Positions 30,653-42,985 of a stretch of 64,000 nucleotides of DNA are shown piece by piece; within the stretch, counting starts at the first letter, position 1, and every line of letters begins with the position of its first letter. The position numbers were made by a program, and so were the translations under genes. Where the stretch lies: NCBI GenBank assembly GCA_001897675.1, contig MKUE01000131.1:1-64000 (forward strand), read 5' to 3'. Below the pieces are notes generated by a model that made no database searches, had not been told where the DNA came from, and saw only the letters and a program-made list of their open reading frames with translations. Origin of the DNA: Thiobacillus sp. 65-1059. GTDB lineage: Bacteria > Pseudomonadota > Gammaproteobacteria > Burkholderiales > Thiobacillaceae.

Positions 30653-31591
30653 ATGACCCGCCTGTTTCGCGCACTCGCCTTTCTGTCGATGACATTGGCA
30701 GCGACGCTCGCCCACGCCGACATCCTGCCGGCTCCCCGGCAGGTGTCGGCCCATGCATGGGCCTGGATCGGCCCCTACGATGGTCCGACGCGCGCGAATC
30801 GGGGGTTCCGCATGAACCTGGGTTTCGTCGTCGGCAAGGAGGCCGTCGCCATCATCGACAGCGGCTATTCGCCTGAGATGGCCGAGGCGATGCTGCATGA
30901 CATCCGTGCACGCACCGCGCTGCCGGTGCGCCACGTCATCAACACCAACTCGCAGCCCCATCGCTTCCTCGGCAACGATGTCTTTCGCCAAGTCGGGGCC
31001 CGCGTCCTCGCGGGCCGGGAGGCGGCCGAACGCATGGCGCAGGACGGCGCCATGATGGCCAATGCGGCGGCCGGTATCCTCGGTGTTGCCAGCCTATCCG
31101 TGCCGGCTGCACCCGACCGGCTGCTCGGCGCGGGGGAGTCCATCGATCTCGATCTCGGCGGCGGCGTCGTGCTGCGCGTGCGCCACGCCGGCACGGCCCA
31201 CACGAAGGGCAGCCTAGTCGTCGAGGTGCGCCCCGACCGCACCGTGTTCGCCGGCGACATCCTCTACGGGGGCAGGCTGCCTGCCCTGATTCCGGACGGT
31301 AGCGTCAAGGGCTGGCTGGAAGCCTACGAATCGCTGCGTACCGGCGACGCTGCCCTCTTCGTCCCCGGCCATGGCCAGCCCGGCCCTCTGGCCGACTTCG
31401 ACCATCCGACGCGCGACTATCTGGCGCGGCTCAAGCGCCACATGGACGAAGCGGTGGAGAAGGGCACCGATATCGAATCGGCCAAGGCTACTTTCGACGC
31501 ATCGGACTGGAAATCGCTGGCCAATTTCAACGAGCTGAACGGCCGCAATGCCTACCAGGCCTATCAGGAAAGCGAAGCCGAAGGCTTCTGA
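30653..31591 (+). CDS. exported MBL-fold protein with degenerate HxHxDH motif
   Basis: Signal peptide MTRLFRALAFLSMTLAATLAHA; GTAHTKGSLVV, FAGDILYGG, VPGHGQPGPL; motif-2 position reads NTNSQPHRFLGND. Confidence 0.83.
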   Translation: MTRLFRALAFLSMTLAATLAHADILPAPRQVSAHAWAWIGPYDGPTRANRGFRMNLGFVVGKEAVAIIDSGYSPEMAEAMLHDIRARTALPVRHVINTNSQPHRFLGNDVFRQVGARVLAGREAAERMAQDGAMMANAAAGILGVASLSVPAAPDRLLGAGESIDLDLGGGVVLRVRHAGTAHTKGSLVVEVRPDRTVFAGDILYGGRLPALIPDGSVKGWLEAYESLRTGDAALFVPGHGQPGPLADFDHPTRDYLARLKRHMDEAVEKGTDIESAKATFDASDWKSLANFNELNGRNAYQAYQESEAEGF

Positions 31592-31602
31592 AGGGAAATG
31601 CC

Positions 31603-32085
31603 ATGAAATGGATCACCCGCGAACGCCCGAAGGTCGATCGCCTGGCCTGCGCCTGGCTCATCCATCGCTTCATCGACCAGGAGCCGGACTTCCTGTTCGT
31701 GCCCCGCGAGCAAGTGCTGGCCGGGGCCGAGCGGTTCGGCGCCATCCCCTATGACGTGCCGGGTGTCGAGCTTGGACATTCCGGTCCCCTGTGCAGCTTC
31801 GATGCCTTTCTCGCCAGGTACCACCTCGACGATCCGGCACTCAAGCGCATGGCCCAGATCGTGCGGGGCGTCGACACGCACTACCCCGACCTGGCGGCCG
31901 AGACATCCGGACTCAAAGCCGTCGTGCTGGGGCTCAACGCCAACATCGCCGACGACATGGAACTCGTCGTCCGCAGCCGGCCGATGTACGACGCCCTGTA
32001 TGCCTGGTGCGACCGGCTGGTACGCCCTCCGCTGGGCATCCTGGGCGGCATCGCCCGCCTCTTCATGAAAGGAAAACCGAGATGA
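31603..32085 (+). CDS. standalone ChrB C-terminal-domain-like protein, copy 1
   Basis: MKWITRERPKVDRLACAWLIHRFIDQEPDFLFVPRE resembles the ChrB C-terminal segment. Confidence 0.85.
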   Translation: MKWITRERPKVDRLACAWLIHRFIDQEPDFLFVPREQVLAGAERFGAIPYDVPGVELGHSGPLCSFDAFLARYHLDDPALKRMAQIVRGVDTHYPDLAAETSGLKAVVLGLNANIADDMELVVRSRPMYDALYAWCDRLVRPPLGILGGIARLFMKGKPR

Positions 32086-32537
32086 AATGGATCACCCGCG
32101 AACGCCCCAAGATAGACCGCATCGCCTGCCCGTGGCTGGTGGCGCGCTTCATCGACAAGGATGCCGAGTTCATCTATGTCCCGCGCGACATGGTGATGTC
32201 GGAGGCCGAACGCCTGGGTGCCACGCCCTTCGACGTTCCCGGTGTTGAGCTGGGCCATCACGGGCCATTGTGCAGCTTCGACGCCTTCATCAGGAAATAC
32301 GGCCTCAACGACCCGGCGCTGGACCGGCTGGCCCTCATCGTGCGCGGCGCCGACACCGACTCGCCCGATCTGGCGTCCGAGGCCGCCGGCCTGGTCGCGC
32401 TGTCCTGGGGACTCAACCACAACCATCAGGACGACCACGAACTGCTCGCCCAGGGCATGGTGATCTATGACGCCCTCTATGCCTGGTGCGCCCCGCGTCC
32501 GACTGAGGCAGCCAACCAGGCCAGCCATGCGGCCTGA
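32082..32537 (+). CDS. standalone ChrB C-terminal-domain-like protein, copy 2
   Basis: MKWITRERPKIDRIACPWLVARFIDKDAEFIYVPRD; paralog of the preceding gene, ATGA overlap. Confidence 0.85.
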   Translation: MKWITRERPKIDRIACPWLVARFIDKDAEFIYVPRDMVMSEAERLGATPFDVPGVELGHHGPLCSFDAFIRKYGLNDPALDRLALIVRGADTDSPDLASEAAGLVALSWGLNHNHQDDHELLAQGMVIYDALYAWCAPRPTEAANQASHAA

Positions 32538-32615
32538 AATGCAGACCCAGCGCCCACCGGGTTCGCTGTCCCCCGAGTGGGCGTCAGTGTGTCTGGGACG
32601 GACGGGTACGTGCAA

Positions 32616-33821
32616 ATGATCCTGCCCGCCGGCGTCGCGCCCGAAGCGCGCCTGCTGCTCGCCGGCCGGGCGCTACGCGCCTTCACCGACGGTTATGTCG
32701 CCATCCTGCTGCCGGTCTATCTGCTGGCCCTGGGGCTGGGCATGTTGGAAGTCGGACTGATCAGCACGGCGACGCTGCTCGGCTCGGCCCTGGCGACGCT
32801 GGCCGTCGGCCAGTGGGGCCAGCGCTTCCCTCAACGCCGGTTGCTGCTCGCGGCCGGCTGGCTGATGGCTGCGACCGGCCTGCTGCTTGCGGGTTTCTCG
32901 GACTTCTGGCCGCTGCTCGTCGTCGCCTTCCTCGGCACGATGAACCCCAGCTCCGGCGACGTCAGCGTCTTCCTGCCACTGGAGCATGCGCGGCTGGCGG
33001 AATCGGCGCAGAGCGAGGCGCGTACCTTCCTGTTCGCGCGCTACACCTTCGTCGGCGCCTTTTGCGCCGCGACCGGTTCGCTGGCGACAGTCATCCCACA
33101 AGTCCTGACCGATGCTGGCATGGCGCAGCTCGACGCGCTGCGCATCATGTTCGTCGCCTACGGGTTGACCGGCATCGCGATCTTCTTCCTCTATCGCCGT
33201 CTGCCGGATCACCGCTTGAATGAGCAGGCGGCCCCACCCGCGCCGCTGGGCCCTTCGCGCGGCGTCGTCGTCCACCTCGCCGCGCTGTTCTCGATCGACG
33301 CCTTCGCCGGTGGGCTGATCGTCAACACCCTGCTTGCGCTCTGGCTGTTCGAGCGCTTCGATCTCTCGCTCGCCGCCGCCGGCCAGTTCTTCTTCTGGGC
33401 GGGGCTGCTGTCGGCCGGCTCCCAGCTCGCCGCGCCCTGGGTGGCGCGCCGCATCGGTCTCATCAACACCATGGTGTTCACCCATATCCCGTCGAGCGTC
33501 TGCCTGATCCTCGCCGCCTTCGCCGACAGCCTGCCGGCTGCGCTCGCGCTGTTGTTCCTGCGCAGCGCCCTGTCACAGATGGACGTGCCGACGCGTTCGG
33601 CCTTCGTCATGGCGGTGGTGACCCCGGCCGAGCGCGCTGCGGCGGCGAGCTTCACCGCCGTCCCCAGGAGCCTCGCGGCTGCCGTCAGCCCGAGCATCGG
33701 CGGGGCGCTTCTGGCCGCTGGCTGGCTGGCGGCGCCGCTGGTGGCCTGCGGGGCGTTGAAGATCGCCTACGACTTGGCGATCTGGCGTGCCTTCCGGGGT
33801 GTCGACCCGCGAGGGGCGTAA
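32616..33821 (+). CDS. MFS transporter
   Basis: 12-TM-like, LLLAGRALRAFTDGYVAILLPVYLLALGLGMLEVGLISTATLLGSALATLAVG. Confidence 0.85.
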   Translation: MILPAGVAPEARLLLAGRALRAFTDGYVAILLPVYLLALGLGMLEVGLISTATLLGSALATLAVGQWGQRFPQRRLLLAAGWLMAATGLLLAGFSDFWPLLVVAFLGTMNPSSGDVSVFLPLEHARLAESAQSEARTFLFARYTFVGAFCAATGSLATVIPQVLTDAGMAQLDALRIMFVAYGLTGIAIFFLYRRLPDHRLNEQAAPPAPLGPSRGVVVHLAALFSIDAFAGGLIVNTLLALWLFERFDLSLAAAGQFFFWAGLLSAGSQLAAPWVARRIGLINTMVFTHIPSSVCLILAAFADSLPAALALLFLRSALSQMDVPTRSAFVMAVVTPAERAAAASFTAVPRSLAAAVSPSIGGALLAAGWLAAPLVACGALKIAYDLAIWRAFRGVDPRGA

Positions 33822-33908
33822 GTTGGTCCGGATGCTGTCGGCGCACCGTGCCACGGCCACGGCATTGCTCGGCCCGTTATTCCGTATCGGCTTCCTGTGG
33901 CGGGGCTG

Positions 33909-34721
33909 ATGGATACTGTGTTCCGATCACGGCGCGGCTTTCTCCTTGCCCTTGTGTTGTCACTGACCTTGCACGCCAGTCTGTTGCCGCCATGGTGGGG
34001 CAAGCCGAAGCCGCCCGCACCCGAAGAGCCCTTGCAGTTGCACCTGAGGATTGAGCCCGAGGTGAAACCGCCGCCGCCCAAACCACAGAAGGCCCAGCCA
34101 GCCAAACTCGCCAGCCCACAGACCGTGCCTGAAACTCCGCCGAGTCCCGTTCAAGAGAAGGTGCTGGCATCCATGCCTGCGCCGCCCGCGCCTACGGCTG
34201 AGGATTGGCAATTGGCTTCAACCTACACACCCAGGAACAGCAAGCGTTATCGCCACGCCTGGGGACAGCAGGTTCGCAGCATGATGGGAACGGCCGTTGA
34301 GGGACCTGACCAGGGGGCAGTTCGGTTCCGCATCGAAATCGCGCCTGACGGAAAGATTGCCAAGGTGGAAGAGCTTTGGTCAACCTCGGAGGTGGCCTCA
34401 AAGCTCGCTCGGGAGGCGATCCAGAATCTGCCGCCACTGCCGCCAATACCTACAGGAAAACCGCTCATCTTCGAGCAGACCATCTCCTTCCAGCCCTACG
34501 AGACAGGCTGGCCACCCAGCTATAAGCTTGACTGCCTGCCGGAGCCCCTGCCTTTCAATAACCCGTTCGCGTGGAACGGTTCATCCCCGCCCAACGTGGC
34601 GACACGGGAGCATCGCCCCCCTCCACCCGATGGGTGCCCGCCTGATTCCACCGAGGACACGATCGAAGAAGAAGAAAGATCATTCAAACGTCAGATGGAT
34701 CAATGGCGGTGGGGGCGTTGA
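33909..34721 (+). CDS. TonB-like energy transducer protein
   Basis: N-terminal TM, Pro/Lys-rich PPPPKPQKAQPAK linker, C-terminal VRFRIEIAPDGKIAKVEELWSTSEVASKLAREAIQNLPPLPPIP. Confidence 0.65.
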   Translation: MDTVFRSRRGFLLALVLSLTLHASLLPPWWGKPKPPAPEEPLQLHLRIEPEVKPPPPKPQKAQPAKLASPQTVPETPPSPVQEKVLASMPAPPAPTAEDWQLASTYTPRNSKRYRHAWGQQVRSMMGTAVEGPDQGAVRFRIEIAPDGKIAKVEELWSTSEVASKLAREAIQNLPPLPPIPTGKPLIFEQTISFQPYETGWPPSYKLDCLPEPLPFNNPFAWNGSSPPNVATREHRPPPPDGCPPDSTEDTIEEEERSFKRQMDQWRWGR

Positions 34722-34769
34722 ATGGAATCGATTGATCAGTTGAAGCGGCTATCCAGCGGCATTTCTAGC

Positions 34770-34786
34770 CAATGGCCGGTGTGCGG
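34770..34786 (+). repeat. imperfect direct repeat, left copy flanking metal efflux cassette
   Basis: CAATGGCCGGTGTGCGG, 16/17 match to 42815-42831. Confidence 0.5.
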
Positions 34787-34824
34787 GTTTAACGTAGACA
34801 CTCAAGGATTTCGTAGGTCGGGGC

Positions 34825-35874
34825 TCAATGCCCATGGCGGTGATGGATGTCCGGAAAGTGCGGATGCTTGTGGGTTAAGACAGCATGCCGGTGCAGATGG
34901 CTGTGCGGCTCGGTGCCATCCCAGTCGAAATCGTGCTTGTGCTGGTGATGCACGTCGTGAACATGTGGGTGGGTGTGTTCGAGTGGCTCGTGCGTGTGCT
35001 CATGTTCGTGACGCTCGGTCAGATGCAGCCAAACCCCAATCCCCATCAGTGAGGCGGCGACCCAGAACGGCGCAGGTGTCGGTTCGCCCAACAGCAGGAT
35101 GGCGATGGCAGCGCCGATGAAGGGGGCCGTGGAGAAATAGGCGCCGGTGCGGGCCGTGCCCAAGTTGCGCAGTGCCCGCACAAAGAGAACCAGGCTCAGG
35201 CCATAGCCCAGCAGACCCACGGCCATGGCTGCGCCCACAGTGGGCCAGGCGGGCAGGGATGCGCCCGACAACAAGGCGAGACCGGTGTTGACGACGCCTG
35301 CCGTCCAGCCCTTTGCCCCAGCGATGAACAGGGCATCCGAGCCGGAAACCCGGCGCGTCAGATTGTTGTCCACGGCCCAGCACAAGCAGGCTGCGGCGAT
35401 GGCCAGGGGACCGATCCAGTCCGGGGACTCGCTGTTAGCGCTGGGCCAGGCGAGTACCGCACCGCCCGCGACGATCAGCAGCATGCCGAGCACGATGCGG
35501 CGGTCGGCGTTTTCCTTGAAAACCACCCAGGCCAGCACGGCCGTGAAGACCGCCTCCAGGTTGAGCATGAGGGAGGCGGCGCCCGCATCGGCATGGGTGA
35601 GGCCGATTACCAGCAGGGCCGGCGCCAGCAGGCCGCCGAAGACTATGGCCGCTGCAAGCCAGCGCCATTCCCCGGGTGCCAGTCCGCTCGGTCTCCAGCG
35701 GCGATCCCGCAGCAGGCGGATCGCAGCCAGGCCGAGGCCGCTGCCCAGATAGAGCAGACCGGCCAGCAGCAAGGTCGGCAGCTCGCCTACCAGCAACTTG
35801 ACCAGCGGCGTGCTGGCGCCGAACAGCGCTGCCGCAGCCAGCGCAGGCCAGATGGCCGAGCGCGCGTTGCTCAT
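34825..35874 (-). CDS. EamA/DMT-family transporter with His-rich C-terminal tail
   Basis: 10-TM-like DMT sequence; tail HEHEHTHEPLEHTHPHVHDVHHQHKHD...HHRHGH. Confidence 0.88.
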   Translation of the reverse strand: MSNARSAIWPALAAAALFGASTPLVKLLVGELPTLLLAGLLYLGSGLGLAAIRLLRDRRWRPSGLAPGEWRWLAAAIVFGGLLAPALLVIGLTHADAGAASLMLNLEAVFTAVLAWVVFKENADRRIVLGMLLIVAGGAVLAWPSANSESPDWIGPLAIAAACLCWAVDNNLTRRVSGSDALFIAGAKGWTAGVVNTGLALLSGASLPAWPTVGAAMAVGLLGYGLSLVLFVRALRNLGTARTGAYFSTAPFIGAAIAILLLGEPTPAPFWVAASLMGIGVWLHLTERHEHEHTHEPLEHTHPHVHDVHHQHKHDFDWDGTEPHSHLHRHAVLTHKHPHFPDIHHRHGH

Positions 35875-35899
35875 GACAAAGGGCCTCGGCGGCGCGGGC

Positions 35900-36292
35900 T
35901 CACTTCAGGTTGAAGGTGGCCTTCGCCGGAGTCTTGCCGGGCAGGGTCGTGGTGAGAATGACCCGCACACCAACGCCGACCTTGAAGTTGCCCTTGGCGA
36001 CCATGCGGTTTTCCCCAGCTGGCTCCAGCTTGACCGTGGTCTTGTCGTTTCCGGCGTAGATTACGGCTTCCGCCGTCGCGCCCTGGGACGGGATGGGCTT
36101 GCCGTGATCGCTGATGTACAGGGTCAGCGAATCTGGCTTGGCGACCAGTTCATAGGCGATGTGATGCATCTCGCGCACCACGCCGCCGTACTTCGGCCCA
36201 TGGTCGTGGCCGCCGCCGGCGAAGACGGGAACGGCATTCAGCGCGGCAGCAAGGCCAGCGGCGATACACAGCGAGAGGATTGAAGATTTCAT
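35900..36292 (-). CDS. small periplasmic metal-associated protein
   Basis: Signal peptide MKSSILSLCIAAGLAAALNAVPVFA followed by GGGHDHGPKYGGVVREMHH. Confidence 0.65.
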   Translation of the reverse strand: MKSSILSLCIAAGLAAALNAVPVFAGGGHDHGPKYGGVVREMHHIAYELVAKPDSLTLYISDHGKPIPSQGATAEAVIYAGNDKTTVKLEPAGENRMVAKGNFKVGVGVRVILTTTLPGKTPAKATFNLK

Positions 36293-36332
36293 GCTTGACT
36301 CCTTTTCATTCAAAAAATTAAGACAGCGAAAC

Positions 36333-39476
<3,144 letters not shown>

Positions 39477-39491
39477 GATGTGAGTCCCCGA

Positions 39492-41066
39492 TCAGTGCGC
39501 ATGGCCGTGGCCGATTTGCGCCGTGCCGGTGGACGCTAGCTTGACCAGATAGGCGCCGCGCGAGACCACGCGCTGCCCCGGGGTCAGGCCATCCAGCACT
39601 TCCACCCAGTCACCTTCGCGCGCACCCAGGCGAACCGTGCGCCGCTCGAAGGACTCGCCGCCCGCTTGCACGAACACCACGGCCATGCCGCCTTCGTCCA
39701 GTACGCTCGATGCCGGGATCGCCACCGCGTCGCGCGCGCCGCCGGCAAACACCTGGGCCTGCACCGCCATGCCGATGGGCAGATGGCGGTCGGCCGCGGT
39801 GAACTCGAACACCACCGGCACGGTGCGGGTGGTGGCATCCACCACGCCGCCGACGGCGATCAGCCGCCCGTTCTTGCCAGGGATGATCTCGATGCTGCGT
39901 TCGTCGCCGGCCACCCGGAAGGCCGCGCCGGTCGGGCTGGCGAGCCGCGCCGCATCGGATTCGGCAACGCGCAGTTCCAGCCACAGCTTGCTGCGATCGG
40001 CGATGTGGAACAGCAGTGCGCCCTCCTGGGCGAACGTCCCGGGGGACACGCGCACATCCGCGATCGTTCCGCCCACCGGTGCGCGGATGGGGATGCCGCC
40101 ACCGGCGCCACCGTATTGGCCCAGCCGCCGCTGTGCGGCCGTCAATTCGGCGCGTGCCAAGGCTGCGGCTGCACGTGCCGCCAGCACCCGTTTCTCCGGC
40201 ACGGCTTCCTCGCGGAAGAGCGTTTCCATGCGTGTCAGTTCCTGTTGAGCGAGATCGTGCTCGACCTGAGCCTTGTTCGCCGATGCCCGCAGGGTGGCGA
40301 GATCCGTTTCGCCACCCATGCGCGGCACGAGGTAGGCGAGCAGTTCGCCTTTTTTCACCTGCTGGCCGAGGCGCGGGAAGGCGCCTGCGGGCTGCACCTG
40401 TCCCGCGACCGCGGCGGTGAGCTGGGCCTCGCCATCCGGGCGGGCGCGCAGGGTACCGGTTGCATTGACCGCCGTGCGGATCGGACGCGTCACCACCTCG
40501 GTGGTGGCGAAATCGACCTTCCACTGCTGTTCCTTGGTGAAGCCGATTCCTTCGTCGCCGTGTGCAGCCGGTTCGGCCTCGGCGGCCTTGCGGTCGGGAT
40601 ACACCGTGAACGGACCGAGTTGATGCGACACGCTGAATTCAGGGGTGGCGACTTCGATCGTCAGATCGCGATCCCCCGCATGCTTCGGCATGGCCTCGGG
40701 GCGGAAGATGCCGGGCTGGCTTGGGCCGTCGACAGCGAATACCTCGTCAGGCTGACCGCCGCCCGACAGCCGGACCGTGACCTTGCCGGCGTTAAGTGCC
40801 TTGAAGTCGGCCAGCGTGGTCAGGTGCGCGGCAAAAGCCGATTTCTCGCCGACCACCAGCCGCGGAAACTCGACGAACAGTTCGGTGCGCTCGCTGAAGT
40901 GCGTGAGTTTTTCGCCGCCGGTACCGTGGCCGTGTTCGGCCTCAACTTCCGCCGCAGGGGGATGGCTGCCGTCTTCGGCATGTTCGTGGTCACGGTCGCT
41001 ACAGCCCATCAGCAAGAGGGCGGCGCAAAGGGATGCGCCAAGAGATTTAATGAGGGGCTTGTTCAT
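39492..41066 (-). CDS. czcB: RND periplasmic adaptor (CzcB-like), His-rich termini
   Basis: Lipobox-like LLLMGCSD, HEHAEDGSHPPAAEVEAEHGHG, barrel-sandwich segments, C-terminal GHGHAH. Confidence 0.88.
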   Translation of the reverse strand: MNKPLIKSLGASLCAALLLMGCSDRDHEHAEDGSHPPAAEVEAEHGHGTGGEKLTHFSERTELFVEFPRLVVGEKSAFAAHLTTLADFKALNAGKVTVRLSGGGQPDEVFAVDGPSQPGIFRPEAMPKHAGDRDLTIEVATPEFSVSHQLGPFTVYPDRKAAEAEPAAHGDEGIGFTKEQQWKVDFATTEVVTRPIRTAVNATGTLRARPDGEAQLTAAVAGQVQPAGAFPRLGQQVKKGELLAYLVPRMGGETDLATLRASANKAQVEHDLAQQELTRMETLFREEAVPEKRVLAARAAAALARAELTAAQRRLGQYGGAGGGIPIRAPVGGTIADVRVSPGTFAQEGALLFHIADRSKLWLELRVAESDAARLASPTGAAFRVAGDERSIEIIPGKNGRLIAVGGVVDATTRTVPVVFEFTAADRHLPIGMAVQAQVFAGGARDAVAIPASSVLDEGGMAVVFVQAGGESFERRTVRLGAREGDWVEVLDGLTPGQRVVSRGAYLVKLASTGTAQIGHGHAH

Positions 41067-42271
41067 TGGTCGACGCTCCCGGTCAGCAGTTCATATTCAA
41101 TGCGGGCGTCTCGTGCCCGCTTTTCAAGTTCAAGGGCGGTGGTTTCCGTCTCCAGGGTGCCGCGGTAGGCGTCGAGCAATTCCAGCAGGCTGGATTCGCC
41201 ACCCTGATAGGCGGTTTCCGCGATGCGCAGCAGTTCCGGGGAAGCCGCCACTGCACGGCTTCGATAGTCGATTGCCGTTGCGCGCAGCCCTTCCGCCTGC
41301 CGGTAGAGGCCGCGCAGCTCGCCTTCGGCACGGCGTTGCGCCAAGCGGTATTCGGCGCGCGCCTGTAGGGCTTCTGCCGCCGCGCGCTGCTGACCGGCCT
41401 GCTGGCGGTCAAATACCGGCAGCGGAACGGAAAGCGAAAGCGCCACGCCGTTGTCCTGGGTGCTGCCGTTATCTACATATTTGGGCCCGATCCCCACGGT
41501 CACCTCCGGAATTCCACCACGCTTGGCGGCACGACCCTCCAGATCCGCCGCCTCGGCGCGACGGGACAGAGACTGTAGGTCGGGACGCTGATCGAGGCGG
41601 GACAATACCGTTTCGAGCGGAGTTGGGGCCGAAGGCAGTAGCTCTCCTTTTAGGAGAAGGTCCTCGGGTGCGCCAGTGAGCGCCATCAGGCGCGCCAAGG
41701 CCCGATCCAGCTCGGCGCGCTCGGCCGCCAGCCGGGCTTCTGCCGTCTGCCGTTCGCGTGCAAGGCGGCGCCGGTCATAACCGGAAGCCTCGCCCGCGCG
41801 GGCCAGCTTGCCGACCATGCCCTCGACCCGAGCGAAGCGTTGCGCCCAGGTTTCGGTCGCGCGAATGGTCTCCTGCCGGAACAGGACTTCATGGAAACTG
41901 CGGCGAATTTCGGCGGCCATCAGGAGTTGCCGGCTGGCGTTGCCGGCGGTGACGGCCGCCACCCGGAGGCTGGCCGCTTCACGATGCAGCCCACGGCGCC
42001 CGGAAATGTCGAAGGCTTGTTCGAGCATCCAGGTTTGTTCCACCGTGTCCGGCGAGCCGTCAACACTTTCCCGGCTGTAGCTCAGGGTGGGATTGGGGAA
42101 CAGGCCGGCGGCAAGGAGATCGGCCTCGGCAGCTTGCACCGCGCCGCGCTCAAGATCGGCGAAATCGGCGCGCGTCAGACCCAGGCGCACAGCCTCGGCC
42201 TCGGTAAGCGGGGTTTGTGCCCACGCTGCCAACGGCAGCGCGAGCAGGCATACGGATAGCGTGAATCGCAT
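41063..42271 (-). CDS. czcC: TolC-family outer membrane efflux protein (CzcC-like)
   Basis: Signal peptide, LFPNPTLSYSRESVDGSPDTVEQTWMLEQAFDISGRRGLHREAA; OEP heptads. Confidence 0.88.
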   Translation of the reverse strand: MRFTLSVCLLALPLAAWAQTPLTEAEAVRLGLTRADFADLERGAVQAAEADLLAAGLFPNPTLSYSRESVDGSPDTVEQTWMLEQAFDISGRRGLHREAASLRVAAVTAGNASRQLLMAAEIRRSFHEVLFRQETIRATETWAQRFARVEGMVGKLARAGEASGYDRRRLARERQTAEARLAAERAELDRALARLMALTGAPEDLLLKGELLPSAPTPLETVLSRLDQRPDLQSLSRRAEAADLEGRAAKRGGIPEVTVGIGPKYVDNGSTQDNGVALSLSVPLPVFDRQQAGQQRAAAEALQARAEYRLAQRRAEGELRGLYRQAEGLRATAIDYRSRAVAASPELLRIAETAYQGGESSLLELLDAYRGTLETETTALELEKRARDARIEYELLTGSVDQ

Positions 42272-42364
42272 GGTTTTCCTCGTGATCAAAACAGGGGACG
42301 AAGAACACCGGCGTGCGACAGGAGAACACGGCCAAAAGCCGCGGTAGAGCAAGCGCTCGCCGGT

Positions 42365-42727
42365 TCAGGCGCGCGTTAGAGGGGGACGGTCGAGAAGCGG
42401 GGGGGTGTGGGAAAAAAAGGCCGCAGGCGGATACAGAATCGGCCCCCCGGACAAGGCTATATCCAGCGTAACACCGGACTCCATCGGGATGGAGGTGAAG
42501 ACGGGATGGTAGTGACCATGATGGCCGTCCTCGTTGTGATCCTGATTATTCGTGTCGCCAGAGGAGTCGTGGTCTGGGTGAGCGCTTTCATGATGGTCAT
42601 GCTCATGCGTATGAAAGCCCGAGGTGGCCACATCCTTCCCCGCATGCCCATGCAGCCCGGCCGCCGCTGCCCAGGCGAACTGGAGCGGGACGATGAGCAT
42701 GATGATCAGGGTGATGAAGCGACGCAT
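42365..42727 (-). CDS. czcI: CzcI-like His-rich small protein
   Basis: MRRFITLIIMLIVPLQFAWAAAAGLHGHAG...HTHEHDHHESAHPDHD; upstream of czcC. Confidence 0.72.
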   Translation of the reverse strand: MRRFITLIIMLIVPLQFAWAAAAGLHGHAGKDVATSGFHTHEHDHHESAHPDHDSSGDTNNQDHNEDGHHGHYHPVFTSIPMESGVTLDIALSGGPILYPPAAFFSHTPPLLDRPPLTRA

Positions 42728-42814
42728 TGGTCGGATTCTACAGATTCCAGCGTATTCACCAAGAGTTCGATCGTACGCATTCGCCGGAGTTGGTAATTCA
42801 TCGGAGTTTATAGT

Positions 42815-42831
42815 CAATGGCCGGTGAGCGG
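42815..42831 (+). repeat. imperfect direct repeat, right copy flanking metal efflux cassette
   Basis: CAATGGCCGGTGAGCGG, 16/17 match to 34770-34786. Confidence 0.5.
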
Positions 42832-42985
42832 TGCTTAGCTGACCTGGCTGGCGCAGTACGCCTACGGCAGCAATGGCCGACTTTGAGACGGTCGCCCCCC
42901 TCAATCTGAACGTCCGCTTCTGGCAAATCTTTCCTGACCGAGCCAGCATGCATCCCCACCCTTCTTCCGGTTGATTCGCGACGAA

